In this document: piece by piece, positions 18,637 through 26,911 of the stretch
How positions within the stretch are numbered: the first letter of the stretch is position 1
Layout: each line of letters starts with the position of its first letter
Assembly: GCF_022213065.1 (NCBI RefSeq)
Contig: NZ_JAKLJA010000002.1
Span: 1 to 64,000 of the forward strand
DNA length: 64,000 nucleotides
Reading direction: 5' to 3'
From: Paraburkholderia tagetis
GTDB lineage: Bacteria; Pseudomonadota; Gammaproteobacteria; Burkholderiales; Burkholderiaceae
Position numbers and translations under genes: made by a program
Notes under the pieces: generated by a model
Databases searched by the model: none
What the model was told of the DNA's origin: nothing
What the model saw: the letters and a program-made list of their open reading frames with translations, nothing else

Positions 18637-19884
18637 TCATGCTTTTTTGCCTCTCGATAAGGTTTCATTCATCCGCACTGCAGCGATCACGCCGGACAGA
18701 AAAGTGAGTCCCGCGACCAGCCAGACGGCGGCTGCAAGACCGAACCGGTCGGCAGTGATGCCCGCCACGAGTGCGCCGATCGCATAACCCAAGTCGCGCC
18801 ATAGTCGGTAGACGCCGACTGCAGACGCGCGCCAGCTCGGGTATGCGACATCGCCAATCGCCGCGAGCAAGGTCGGATAGACCATCGCTGTGCCGATGCC
18901 GAGCAACACCGCCGCGAACGAAAAGGCCGCGAAATGGGTCGTCATGGCGGTGATCGCGAGACCCACCGCCTGCACCCACATTCCGGACACGATCAACCAC
19001 TTGCGGCCGATTCGGTCGGATAGTGCTCCGGCAAAGATCTGCGTTACGCCCCAGATGGCTGGGTAGATCGCAGCGAGTGTGCCGATCTGCTTTAACGTCA
19101 TGCCTGCGGCCGCAAATACCAGAGGAAACAAGCCCCACGCCATGCCGTCGTTGAGGTTATTGACCAGTCCCGCCTGGCTGACGCTCGACAGATTGTGATC
19201 GGTGAAGGACGTCCTACGAAAGATTTCGCTCGGCGTCAGGACCCCGTCGTTCTCCGCCCCGTGGTGAGCGCGCAGCTCGTGCGCCACGTGATGCCGGGTT
19301 TCACGCACCAGCAACGCGGACAGCAGCAGCCCCGCGGCCACATAGACAACGCCCAGATAAAACGGCTGCGGCCTGAGTCCAAAGCGAGCCGCAAGCCAAC
19401 CGGTTGCGAGTGCGCTCGCTGCAACCGCCGCGTACCCTGAAAATTCGTTTAGACCCATCGCCAGTCCGCGCTGCCTGGGACCGACCAGATCGATCTTCAT
19501 GATGACCGTCGTGGACCAGGTCAAGCCCTGGCTCACCCCCAGCAACACGTTGGCCCAGACGATCCAGTGCCAGGCAGATGCCCACATCAGCACCAGCGGC
19601 ACCGGGATCGCCACGACCCATCCCGCCACCAGGATCAGCTTGCGACCGAAGCGATCGGAGAAGCGACCCGCGAAATAGTTGGTCAGTGCCTTGGTGAGAC
19701 CGAACACTACGATGAACGACAGGATCGCCGTCTTCGCTGCAATGTGGAAATCCTGCTCAGCGATGGCGGGAAGGATGCTGCGCTCAAGACCTACCGTGGC
19801 GCCGACAAATGCATTGACGAGCACCAGCAGCGAGAACTGTGGGAGGTTCTCGCGCAGGCCGAGACGAATGGTAGTTGTATGCAC
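18637..19884 (-). CDS. MFS transporter
   Basis: 415 residues with 12 predicted membrane helices in two halves; the GRFSDRFGRK loop between helices 2 and 3 and the repeated SDRIGRK in the second half are MFS signatures. It starts 3 nt after the MBL gene stop, so it is translated with that gene and the DsrE gene. By context it may export a sulfur compound or an organic persulfide, but the substrate cannot be read from the sequence. Confidence 0.85.
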   Translation of the reverse strand: MHTTTIRLGLRENLPQFSLLVLVNAFVGATVGLERSILPAIAEQDFHIAAKTAILSFIVVFGLTKALTNYFAGRFSDRFGRKLILVAGWVVAIPVPLVLMWASAWHWIVWANVLLGVSQGLTWSTTVIMKIDLVGPRQRGLAMGLNEFSGYAAVAASALATGWLAARFGLRPQPFYLGVVYVAAGLLLSALLVRETRHHVAHELRAHHGAENDGVLTPSEIFRRTSFTDHNLSSVSQAGLVNNLNDGMAWGLFPLVFAAAGMTLKQIGTLAAIYPAIWGVTQIFAGALSDRIGRKWLIVSGMWVQAVGLAITAMTTHFAAFSFAAVLLGIGTAMVYPTLLAAIGDVAYPSWRASAVGVYRLWRDLGYAIGALVAGITADRFGLAAAVWLVAGLTFLSGVIAAVRMNETLSRGKKA

Positions 19885-19887
19885 GGC

Positions 19888-20625
19888 TCAGCCCGCCCGA
19901 CCCAGATTAAAGCGCATGATCGCGTCCATGCCTGCGGGGCGGGGTGGAATGCTCCCGGTCACGTGGTCGACAAAGGCTTCCCGCGTCATCGACAACGCCG
20001 GATTCCAGCGTTTCTCGAAGCCCAACGTCGAACATGGCTTGCCTGACAAGCCGGCGCCACAGACACTGCCGGCCTGGTGGGCGGGAAAAATTTCGAGCGC
20101 GTCGGGGAGCGTGAGGAGCCTTGCGTGCAGACTGTCATATAACCGGCTGGCCATTTCCCGCTCGTGTCCGCCGAGATCGGGGCGGCCCACGGCGCCGACA
20201 AACAACGTATCGCCAGTGATGACGAACCACGGCGCGTCGCCGCGACGATGGTCCGTCACCAGCAGGCAGATGCTGTCCGGAGTGTGGCCCGGCGTGTGCA
20301 GCACCTGGATCTTTACGTTACCGATATCGAGCGTCTGCCCGTCGCGCAGCCGCTCGAAAGCGTAGTTCACCCGGCCCTCATTCGATTCGTGCAAACAGTA
20401 CGCTGCGTGTGCGGCTTGCGCCAGCGCGAGCCCGCCCGAACGATGATCCGCGTGAACGTGGGTGTCGATTACGTGGGTAATGGTGATGCCGGCTCTGCTC
20501 GCCTCCTCCATGAACCACGCTTCGTCACCGCTCAACACGTCGACGGCGACACCCTTGCCGAGACCGCCGCAGCCAAAGAAGTACGAAATGGACGCATCCT
20601 CATTCGTTCGCTGCTTGAAGAACAT
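19888..20625 (-). CDS. MBL-fold hydrolase, persulfide dioxygenase-like
   Basis: 245 residues with metallo-beta-lactamase ligands: HVHADH near residue 57, HTPGHTPDS, GDTLFVGAVGRPDL and a late PAHQ. The GDTLFVGAVGRPDL stretch is typical of ETHE1-type persulfide dioxygenases, which oxidise glutathione persulfide to sulfite. Located between a DsrE protein and an MFS transporter, and facing an ArsR-rhodanese regulator, it fits a sulfide-detoxification operon. Confidence 0.85.
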   Translation of the reverse strand: MFFKQRTNEDASISYFFGCGGLGKGVAVDVLSGDEAWFMEEASRAGITITHVIDTHVHADHRSGGLALAQAAHAAYCLHESNEGRVNYAFERLRDGQTLDIGNVKIQVLHTPGHTPDSICLLVTDHRRGDAPWFVITGDTLFVGAVGRPDLGGHEREMASRLYDSLHARLLTLPDALEIFPAHQAGSVCGAGLSGKPCSTLGFEKRWNPALSMTREAFVDHVTGSIPPRPAGMDAIMRFNLGRAG

Positions 20626-20634
20626 CGCGCCTCC

Positions 20635-20988
20635 TCAGAAAACCAGCACCTTGTCCGCCCATTCGGACCAGTCTGCCAGTTCGTCCAACGTGCCACGCTG
20701 GGCGCCTTCAACGAGTTCGTCAGCCTTGATGCCCCGGGCATCCATGCAGGTGCCACAGACATGCAAAGCGCTTGAGGTGGCTCGCGTCACCCTGCCGAGC
20801 ATGAGTTGCAGGTTGTAAAAGCCTTGCGGCACGGTCTGCCCGGCCTTTGCGGCCGCGACCGCATCGCCCAGCAGAAACACTCGCAATTCGTGGTGCTCGC
20901 GTTTTGCCAGCGTGCCCGCGAGTCGCAGTCCGTTGTAGGTGCGCTCGTCGCCATACGGGGCCCCATTAAAGATAAACAATGTTTTCAT
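20635..20988 (-). CDS. DsrE/DsrF-like sulfur-carrier protein
   Basis: 117 residues starting MKTLFIFNGAPYGDERTYN; a longer frame upstream crosses the operator. DsrE-fold features are visible, with Cys in ALHVCGTCMDARGI near residue 80 that could carry a persulfide. It is the first gene of the minus-strand operon with the MBL and MFS genes, and is divergent from the ArsR-rhodanese gene. Confidence 0.85.
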   Translation of the reverse strand: MKTLFIFNGAPYGDERTYNGLRLAGTLAKREHHELRVFLLGDAVAAAKAGQTVPQGFYNLQLMLGRVTRATSSALHVCGTCMDARGIKADELVEGAQRGTLDELADWSEWADKVLVF

Positions 20989-21004
20989 GATCAGGAATCC
21001 ACCC

Positions 21005-21022
21005 AACATTCCAATGAATGTT
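21005..21022. promoter_or_regulatory. Perfect inverted repeat, probable ArsR-rhodanese operator
   Basis: AACATTC, 4 bp, GAATGTT in the gap between the divergent DsrE and ArsR-rhodanese genes. ArsR-family sulfide sensors such as BigR and SqrR bind similar short AT-rich palindromes. Confidence 0.65.
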
Positions 21023-21094
21023 AGAATATTTCCATCGCAGTTCCCAGTCAAGCACGCGGCTTCCGAGTCGCTTATCACGTGTCATGCTTGCGCC

Positions 21095-21745
21095 ATGAGT
21101 ACACACCGAGAAATCAAGAACGCCCTGTTTGAGCAGGTCGCCCGCATCGGCAAGGCGGTTTCCAGCCCGAAGCGTCTGGAACTGATCGAGTTGCTGTGCC
21201 AGGCACCCAAGCCAGTGGAAACGCTAGCCCGGGAAGCCAGCATCAGCGTCAAGCTCGCGAGCGCCCATCTCAAGGAGCTGCGTGCCGCGCGTCTGGTCGA
21301 CACCGAGCGGCAAGGCAAACACATCATCTACAGCGTTGCGAGCGCGGAGGTGCCGCGCTTCTGGGTGCTGTTACGCATGCTGGCCGAAGACCGCCTCTTT
21401 GAACTGCAGGACGCGTTGCGACAAATGTCGGCCTCGAGTCACGAATGGCGTAGCGAGAACCGCAACGAGTTGCTCCGCAAAGCGCGCAAGGGAGAAGTCG
21501 TTGTGATCGATGTGCGCCCAGTTGCTGAATTCGAGCAGGCGCATCTGCCGTTTGCGCGCTCGATGCCGCTTGCCGAATTGCGCGCGCGGTTGGCTGAATT
21601 GCCCGAGGACAAGCCCGTGGTGGCGTACTGCCGGGGCCCATTCTGTCTTATGTCGGCTGACGCGGTCGCACTCCTGCAGTCACAGGGATTTACGGCGCTG
21701 CATTTTCGCGAAGGCGTAGCCGAATGGGGCGTAAAAGCCGGCTAG
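21095..21745 (+). CDS. ArsR-family regulator fused to rhodanese domain
   Basis: 216 residues. Residues ~1-95 are an ArsR winged helix (LELIELLCQAPKPVETLAREA with recognition helix VKLASAHLKEL); residues ~120-215 are a rhodanese domain with active-site CRGPFCLMSAD, so the Cys that carries a persulfide is present. Such fusions sense reactive sulfur species and repress divergent sulfide-oxidation genes. Cys residues at LCQAP and in the rhodanese loop are candidates for sulfur sensing. The start is the ATG after the palindrome. Confidence 0.9.
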   Translation: MSTHREIKNALFEQVARIGKAVSSPKRLELIELLCQAPKPVETLAREASISVKLASAHLKELRAARLVDTERQGKHIIYSVASAEVPRFWVLLRMLAEDRLFELQDALRQMSASSHEWRSENRNELLRKARKGEVVVIDVRPVAEFEQAHLPFARSMPLAELRARLAELPEDKPVVAYCRGPFCLMSADAVALLQSQGFTALHFREGVAEWGVKAG

Positions 21746-21840
21746 GTCCTGGTGCGAGGCAATACCCACGAGCGTCGTTTGGGATGAAGACGGGGGTCGA
21801 TGGATCAGGGAAAGGAAAGTCCGTGCATCCCTATCGCTAA

Positions 21841-21940
21841 CACGAGCAGCGCTACGTCCTCGCGAATCCATTCGCCGGCCTCAAGGTGCGCGGCGCGCAG
21901 CGCAACGGGGAACTGGACATCTCGCGCGCCTTTCGCGCTG
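21841..21940 (+). pseudogene. Tyrosine recombinase fragment (DUF3701 type)
   Basis: A short frame reads HEQRYVLANPFAGLKV and later ELDISRAF, which matches the middle of the recombinase at 2258-3946 (EQRYVLANPFAGVKL ... GLDVSRGF). No start and no catalytic part, so it is a remnant at the edge of the sulfide module. Confidence 0.65.
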
Positions 21941-22180
21941 TTGACAGGCGCTCGCATCCAGACCGTACTGACCGTGCGCGCGAAACACGTGATGCGCGAG
22001 CCTGCAGAGTTTCACGGTGACGACATCCGGCTCGCCTGCGGGCCAGGTACGGGTATCGACACGAAGGGCGGCGTCAAGGGCGTATTGCACCTGCCGCGCC
22101 GTTTCTATGAGCGGCTGTACATCTACATGCACAGCGATCGCGCGCGCAAGCGTCTCGGCCAGCTCTTCGGCCACGACGCG
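21938..22180 (+). pseudogene. Second tyrosine recombinase fragment
   Basis: In another frame the sequence reads LLTGARIQTVLTVRAKHV, then GPGTGIDTKGG and LPRRFYERLYIYM, the region around the first catalytic Arg of Burkholderia-type integrases. It runs directly into the truncated permease. It indicates repeated recombination at this junction. Confidence 0.6.
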
Positions 22181-22189
22181 GCCAGCCAA

Positions 22190-22837
22190 ATGCTGCATTT
22201 CCTCCTGTCGTTCTTTCCGCCCGAGCTGTCGCGCGGTTTCCTCGCGAAAACGGCCAGCAGCATGCTCGAAACCTTGGCGGTCTCCACCATCGGCACGCTA
22301 TGTGCGGCAGCGCTGGGCTTTGTCCTCGCGTTGCCGGCTTCCGGCCTGTACGGCGCTGCGCTGCGCGCGGTGTCGCGATTCCTGTTAAACCTGCTGCGCT
22401 CGATTCCCGAGCTCGTGTGGGCGACCGTCACCGTGCTCGCGGCCGGTCTCGGGCCGTTCGCCGGCACGCTTGCCCTCGCGCTCCACACGGCCGGCGTGCT
22501 GGGCCGGCTGTTCGCGGAGGCGCTCGAGAATGCGCCGGACGCACCGGCGCGCGCACTGGCTGAAGCTGGGACCTCGTCTGCGCTGGCCTTCGTGTACGGG
22601 ACGCTGCCCTGCGTTCGGCCGCAGTTCGTCGCATACATCATGTACCGCTGGGAATCAAACATCCGCATGGCGGCGATCCTGGGCTTCGTCGGCGCCGGCG
22701 GACTCGGGCAGATGCTGTATTACGAGCTCTCGCTCTTCCATCTGCCGCAGGCGTGCACGGTCATCTTCGCGATGCTTGTGCTGGCCGCCTGTGTCGACGC
22801 GACCAGCGCGATCGCGCGACACAGAAGCGCAGGATAG
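22190..22837 (+). pseudogene. PhnE-like ABC permease, N-terminus lost
   Basis: Reads as the membrane core of a PhnE/selenate-type permease: FPPELSRGFLAKTASSMLET, several membrane helices, and the coupling region WESNIRMAAILGFVGAGG. The first cytoplasmic part is replaced by a recombinase fragment. The ATP-binding subunit that normally lies between binding protein and permease is absent. An in-frame ATG at 22190 could still give a 215-residue protein, but the transporter as a whole should not work. Confidence 0.75.
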
Positions 22838-23141
22838 ATTTGAACGATGCCAAAGTTGCCTTTGGGCGACGCTGGGCTTCTGAGCCCCTAGACAGGCGGA
22901 ACTCGACTGGACTCCGTAGTCTGGCGAATTTCGCTAATGCCGACGCAACAGGATGATTGAACAGGCATGAGGAACGAAGGCAGTGTAGCGCTCATCGCAT
23001 CGGTCGCAGCGAGTCATGACGCAGTTTAACTTGTTTACACATGCGAACAGGTTTATGGCCGACGGCCGTGTCCTTGCCGCATTCGGTTACAAAGAGCTAA
23101 GCCGAAGCCGGCAGAGTGAAACCAACTGCGAACCGGTGCTC
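22838..23141. other. No supported gene
   Basis: Only short open frames follow the permease remnant; nothing recognised. Confidence 0.4.
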
Positions 23142-24296
23142 TCACTCGGTGGGAGCGGCAACCTCGTGAACGGCGATACCCTCGATTGGGTCCACCGGGT
23201 GCCGCCAAGGAGCGGCTTCCAGCACTGAACGCGCCGCGCGATAACCTGCGTCCCAGCGAGTCTGCACGCCGTCTGCGCTAAAGTCGATGTCCTTCGCATA
23301 ATCGTCGCCATCGAAGCGCGGCATCTTCAGTTGGAGAACGTGCATCGTAGTACCGCACCCCCACTCAAGCAGTTTCTTGACTTCAGGCGACTCTCGCGCG
23401 TCTTCGTTCATCAAACGGCCAAGCTCGCGAATGATATGGCGCAGGCGGTGGATTTGACGTTGGCGTTTGAGTTGGCTCTCCGTGCGACTCGCGTACTGGA
23501 TGTCTTTTTGCCGGCCAAGCACCTGCCAAACGGTTTCCGGCTCCGGGCCGCTCATCGGCCAGAGTTGGACCGAAAAGACAACAGCATCGCGCCTGGGATG
23601 ATCGTCCCATATCGCCTCGATGGGCGTATTGGAATGAATGCCGCCATCCCAGTACGCTTCCCCGTCGATGCGCACTGCCGGAAAAGCCGGAGGCAGCGCG
23701 GCGGATGCCATAACGTGTGGCATTCGGAGTTTGGTATCGCGATTGGACAAGTAGCGCATCTCTCCTGAGCGCACGCCAACAGTCGCAACGGAAAGTCGCA
23801 TGTGCTGATCATTCAGATACGGGAAGTCGATCAACTTGGCGAGCGCCCCTTCCAGAGGCGCCGTCGAGTAGTATGACGCCGATTCGGCACCGAGCGGGGT
23901 ATACGGTCCAAACCACGCGGTGAACCTTGGTTCGAAGAACCCCGGAAGGCCGTACGTCACGGTCCACATATTGCGGAAGATGTTACCGGCGCCCGCATGG
24001 GGCGTAACAGCGGGCCACGGCTCGCGGCGGGCTGCGCCGCTCCAGAACTCGCGCAGCCGAACCAACCGGTTTTCGGGCCGGTTACCGGCGATGATCGCAC
24101 CGTTAACCGCGCCGATCGACGTTCCGATGACCCAGTCCGGCTCAATGCCCGCCGCATGGAGCGCCTCATAGACACCCGCCTGGTAGCTGCCTAGCGCGCC
24201 TCCGCCTTGTAGAACCAGTACTACCTGCCCAGGTAACGCGGCCTGTTGGGTGGACGGCTCGGCCGCCGACTTGATCTCGTTAAGCTCGTTGCGCAT
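23142..24296 (-). CDS. Patatin-like phospholipase with DUF3734
   Basis: About 384 residues from MRNELNEIKSAAE. The patatin hydrolase motifs are present: oxyanion loop LQGGGALGSYQAGV, nucleophile elbow GTSIGAV, and catalytic Asp in YWDGGIHSN. The C-terminal third fits DUF3734 (ESPEVKKLLEWG ... DFSADGVQTRWDAGY). It should hydrolyse acyl esters of lipids; similar proteins in this group accompany polyhydroxyalkanoate or lipid metabolism. No signal peptide. It appears to be a single gene. Confidence 0.88.
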   Translation of the reverse strand: MRNELNEIKSAAEPSTQQAALPGQVVLVLQGGGALGSYQAGVYEALHAAGIEPDWVIGTSIGAVNGAIIAGNRPENRLVRLREFWSGAARREPWPAVTPHAGAGNIFRNMWTVTYGLPGFFEPRFTAWFGPYTPLGAESASYYSTAPLEGALAKLIDFPYLNDQHMRLSVATVGVRSGEMRYLSNRDTKLRMPHVMASAALPPAFPAVRIDGEAYWDGGIHSNTPIEAIWDDHPRRDAVVFSVQLWPMSGPEPETVWQVLGRQKDIQYASRTESQLKRQRQIHRLRHIIRELGRLMNEDARESPEVKKLLEWGCGTTMHVLQLKMPRFDGDDYAKDIDFSADGVQTRWDAGYRAARSVLEAAPWRHPVDPIEGIAVHEVAAPTE

Positions 24297-24484
24297 GACC
24301 GTGTTCCCTTGATTCGTGACGCGACACATTCAGGTTGGCTCGGCAGCACGTGGCATCACGGCCTCCCGTTCAGCCATGCCCTCCGGGCACCTTGGTGAAA
24401 CAGCCCCTTCCGCTTGGTGACGCGCTATGGCTCAATTCCGTCGAAGTCAGTTACCGCTCCCGAAGCAACCACTCAACGTCCCCG

Positions 24485-26155
24485 CTATGTTTCGCCAAAG
24501 TCGTGATTGGCAGCCAATGGAACAAACGCACTCACGCGGGCTGGCGTGAGCGTCTCTTCCAGTGACCTGGCGGGCCGCCCCGGTTGCGTCGTTTGCCGTG
24601 CAGACTGCGGGGCCGACACCCGGAATGCCCCTACTGCGTCGCGCAGGAGCCTGCCCTGTTCCTCCAATGAGGTTGCAGCGGCAGTTGTCTCCTTTACCAG
24701 CGACGCGTTCCGTTGTGTGGCAGCGTCCATCTGCGCCACCGCACTGTTCATATGCTCGATATCGCCGCTTTGTGCTGCGGAAGCCGTCGCAACCTCCCCC
24801 ATGATGTCCGTCACGCCTTTTACGGCTTGCACAATCTCCACCATCGTGTGCCCGGCCTTTTTCACGAGCGCCGAGCTTTTTTCGACCTTGCTCACCGAAT
24901 CCTCGATGAGCCCGTTGATTTCCTTGGCCGCGACTGCGCTGCGCTGCGCAAGGCTCCTGACCTCGCCCGCCACCACGGCAAAGCTTCGGCCCTGTTCGCC
25001 GGCGCGCGCCGCTTCTACTGCCGCGTTGAGCGCGAGGATATTAGTCTGAAAGGCGATGCCCTCGATCACTCCGATGATCTCGATGATTTTCTTCGAGCTT
25101 TCGGTAACGTCGTGAATTGTTTCGATGACTTGCCGCACAACCTCGCCGCCGCAAACGGCCGTGTCGCTTGCCGCGACCGCCAATTGACTCGCTTGCTTGG
25201 CATTCGTCGCGTTTTGAATCGCCGTGGTCGTAAACTCCTCCATGCTCGAGGCCGTTTCCTGCAGCGAAGCAGCCTGCTCTTCGGTACGCTTCGAAAGGTC
25301 AGTGTGGCCTTGCGTCATCTGGCTCGATGCCACGGCAATCGCATCGGCCCCCGTCCGTACCTGAATGACGATAGTCGAAAGTCCCTCGTTCATTTCCTTG
25401 AGGGCCTGCAGAAGCTGCCCGGTCTCGTCGCGCGCTGTTATCGCAATATCGCTCGTGAGATCGCCATCGGCAACCGTGCGCGCTACCCGTATCGCGTCAT
25501 GGATCGGGCGGGTGATACCCCGCGATATCCATATCGCGAATCCCATGCCAACCAGTACGGCTGCCGATCCCAGCACGAGCATCAGCGTGCGGGCCAGCGC
25601 AATGTCCTCACTGGCCTTGGCGGCGCGCTGCTGCCCCAGTTCGCTCTGCAGACCGACCAGAGCGTCGACCTGCTTTTGTACAACTTCGAGCAACGGGAGC
25701 ATTTTCTCGTTCATCGTTTGGATCGCTTCATCGCGGCGGCCTTCGGCTAGAAGACTCGATACCCGGCCGATGGAGGTCTCGTATGCGGTATGCGACGCCT
25801 TAATCGCTACGAGCAGCGATTTCTCCTTGGGGGTGTAAGCGAGCGAATCGAACGTTTTCAGCGCCGCGATGACTGACTTTCCATCAGCTAGGATTGATTG
25901 ATCGATTTGCGCCGCGCGGTCGGGATCGCTCGTGACGAACAGTTCCAGCGTCTTGTAGGCGATCGTGCGGATCAGGGTACTGATGCTCTGCGCAGAGTCT
26001 GCCTTGACCCACTCTGTGTTGACGATTTCTTCGTTGATCCCGTTAATTTGATTCAGGTTCGCGACGCCGATGGTAAGCAGACTCACTACCAGCAACAAAA
26101 CCAGTCCGAATCCGAGTGTCAGGCGAGTACTGATCTTCATGTCAGCGACTTTCAT
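24485..26155 (-). CDS. Methyl-accepting chemotaxis protein
   Basis: 556 residues from MKVADMKISTRL, chosen because GGAG lies 8 nt upstream. A first membrane helix (LVLLLVVSLLTIGVANL), a four-helix-bundle periplasmic domain (~40-190), a second helix (LMLVLGSAAVLVGMGFAIWI), a HAMP domain, and a cytoplasmic signalling domain whose tip contains GEQGRSFAVVAGEVRSLAQR. No CheR-tethering pentapeptide at the C-terminus. The ligand is unknown. Its upstream region holds sRNA copy B with an ECF-type promoter, whose terminator lies 88 nt before the start codon, so readthrough could add ECF control. Confidence 0.9.
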   Translation of the reverse strand: MKVADMKISTRLTLGFGLVLLLVVSLLTIGVANLNQINGINEEIVNTEWVKADSAQSISTLIRTIAYKTLELFVTSDPDRAAQIDQSILADGKSVIAALKTFDSLAYTPKEKSLLVAIKASHTAYETSIGRVSSLLAEGRRDEAIQTMNEKMLPLLEVVQKQVDALVGLQSELGQQRAAKASEDIALARTLMLVLGSAAVLVGMGFAIWISRGITRPIHDAIRVARTVADGDLTSDIAITARDETGQLLQALKEMNEGLSTIVIQVRTGADAIAVASSQMTQGHTDLSKRTEEQAASLQETASSMEEFTTTAIQNATNAKQASQLAVAASDTAVCGGEVVRQVIETIHDVTESSKKIIEIIGVIEGIAFQTNILALNAAVEAARAGEQGRSFAVVAGEVRSLAQRSAVAAKEINGLIEDSVSKVEKSSALVKKAGHTMVEIVQAVKGVTDIMGEVATASAAQSGDIEHMNSAVAQMDAATQRNASLVKETTAAATSLEEQGRLLRDAVGAFRVSAPQSARQTTQPGRPARSLEETLTPARVSAFVPLAANHDFGET

Positions 26156-26242
26156 GCAAATGACTCCATGAGTGCCTTGTTCGGCCCGCATCGGAACTTG
26201 CGCCTCGGCATCCGTTCCATATTTTGACGGATGTCCGTCCTC

Positions 26243-26333
26243 AAAAAAGAACCCGCTAGAGCTGGGTACACTCGCAGCGGGCTGAAGCTCATGCCGGAGG
26301 GGGGCGGCATGGAGGATGCCCTTGATTGCATCC
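26243..26333 (-). ncRNA. Putative sRNA, copy B of a three-member family
   Basis: About 91 nt with the same three stem-loops as copy A: GGATG/CATCC, CATGCCG/CGGCATG with a C-rich loop, and a terminator with AGCGGG/CCCGCT arms before TTTTTT. The block GGCATCCTCCATGCC is shared exactly with copy A. Confidence 0.7.
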
Positions 26334-26337
26334 TTTG

Positions 26338-26367
26338 ATTAGACGGGGAACACTGATCGACATTACA
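26338..26367 (-). promoter_or_regulatory. ECF-type promoter of sRNA copy B
   Basis: Minus-strand TGTAAT, 16 nt, CGTCTAAT, then start region AAAGGATG. Confidence 0.75.
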
Positions 26368-26911
26368 CCGATCTTTTTCAGACATTGTTCCGCTTTCTTG
26401 GAATGCGTTTCCCTGGCGTGTTGGGGTTCATGGCTCCCGTAGAAACCGCATGCTCCAACTCGCACCTAGGATGTTCGCGAGGGGCCGTTCACCTTGCTTG
26501 CGCAATTTCAATCCGCCGCGCCTCCTTGTGCTCGGGACGCAGCCAGAGAAGCGATGCCTGATCACGCAGATAAACGTCCGGTTCGGACTGTTGAGAGATC
26601 GAGCCATGTCGTGTCGCGTGCAGGTCCGAGATTCCTGTAAACGAGACACCGCTCGTTACGTCGAAAATTGGCCGGTCGTGTCCGCGCCAATTTATTCTTG
26701 CCCCGGACGCAGACCGCTCTGCAACAGAAACGACTGTCCCTTTCGGGAGTGGAATAGTCATGAAGAAGAAATTGAGCGTCAACCACGGTCTTTGGGTCGC
26801 CAGCGGCAGTGATCCGCATCATCTCGCGCGACTCGGCGAACTGGTCCCTCGACCGCCCGTTAAAGAAGTGAATCCCGCCCGGGTCAATCGGCCTGCCTCA
26901 GGAGCGCAGCG
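26368..26911. other. Intergenic; one weak minus-strand ORF
   Basis: The minus strand is open at 26489-26782 (97 codons, containing PLPKGTVVSVAERSASG and RPIFDVTSG). Its codon use is not convincing and I know no family like it. Otherwise nothing is recognised before the DoxX-flavoprotein gene. Confidence 0.3.

Noticed and set aside
20811..20840. Another ECF-type promoter (TGTAAA, 16 nt)
   Set aside because: The -10 position reads CGGTCTGC and lies inside the DsrE gene on the opposite strand.
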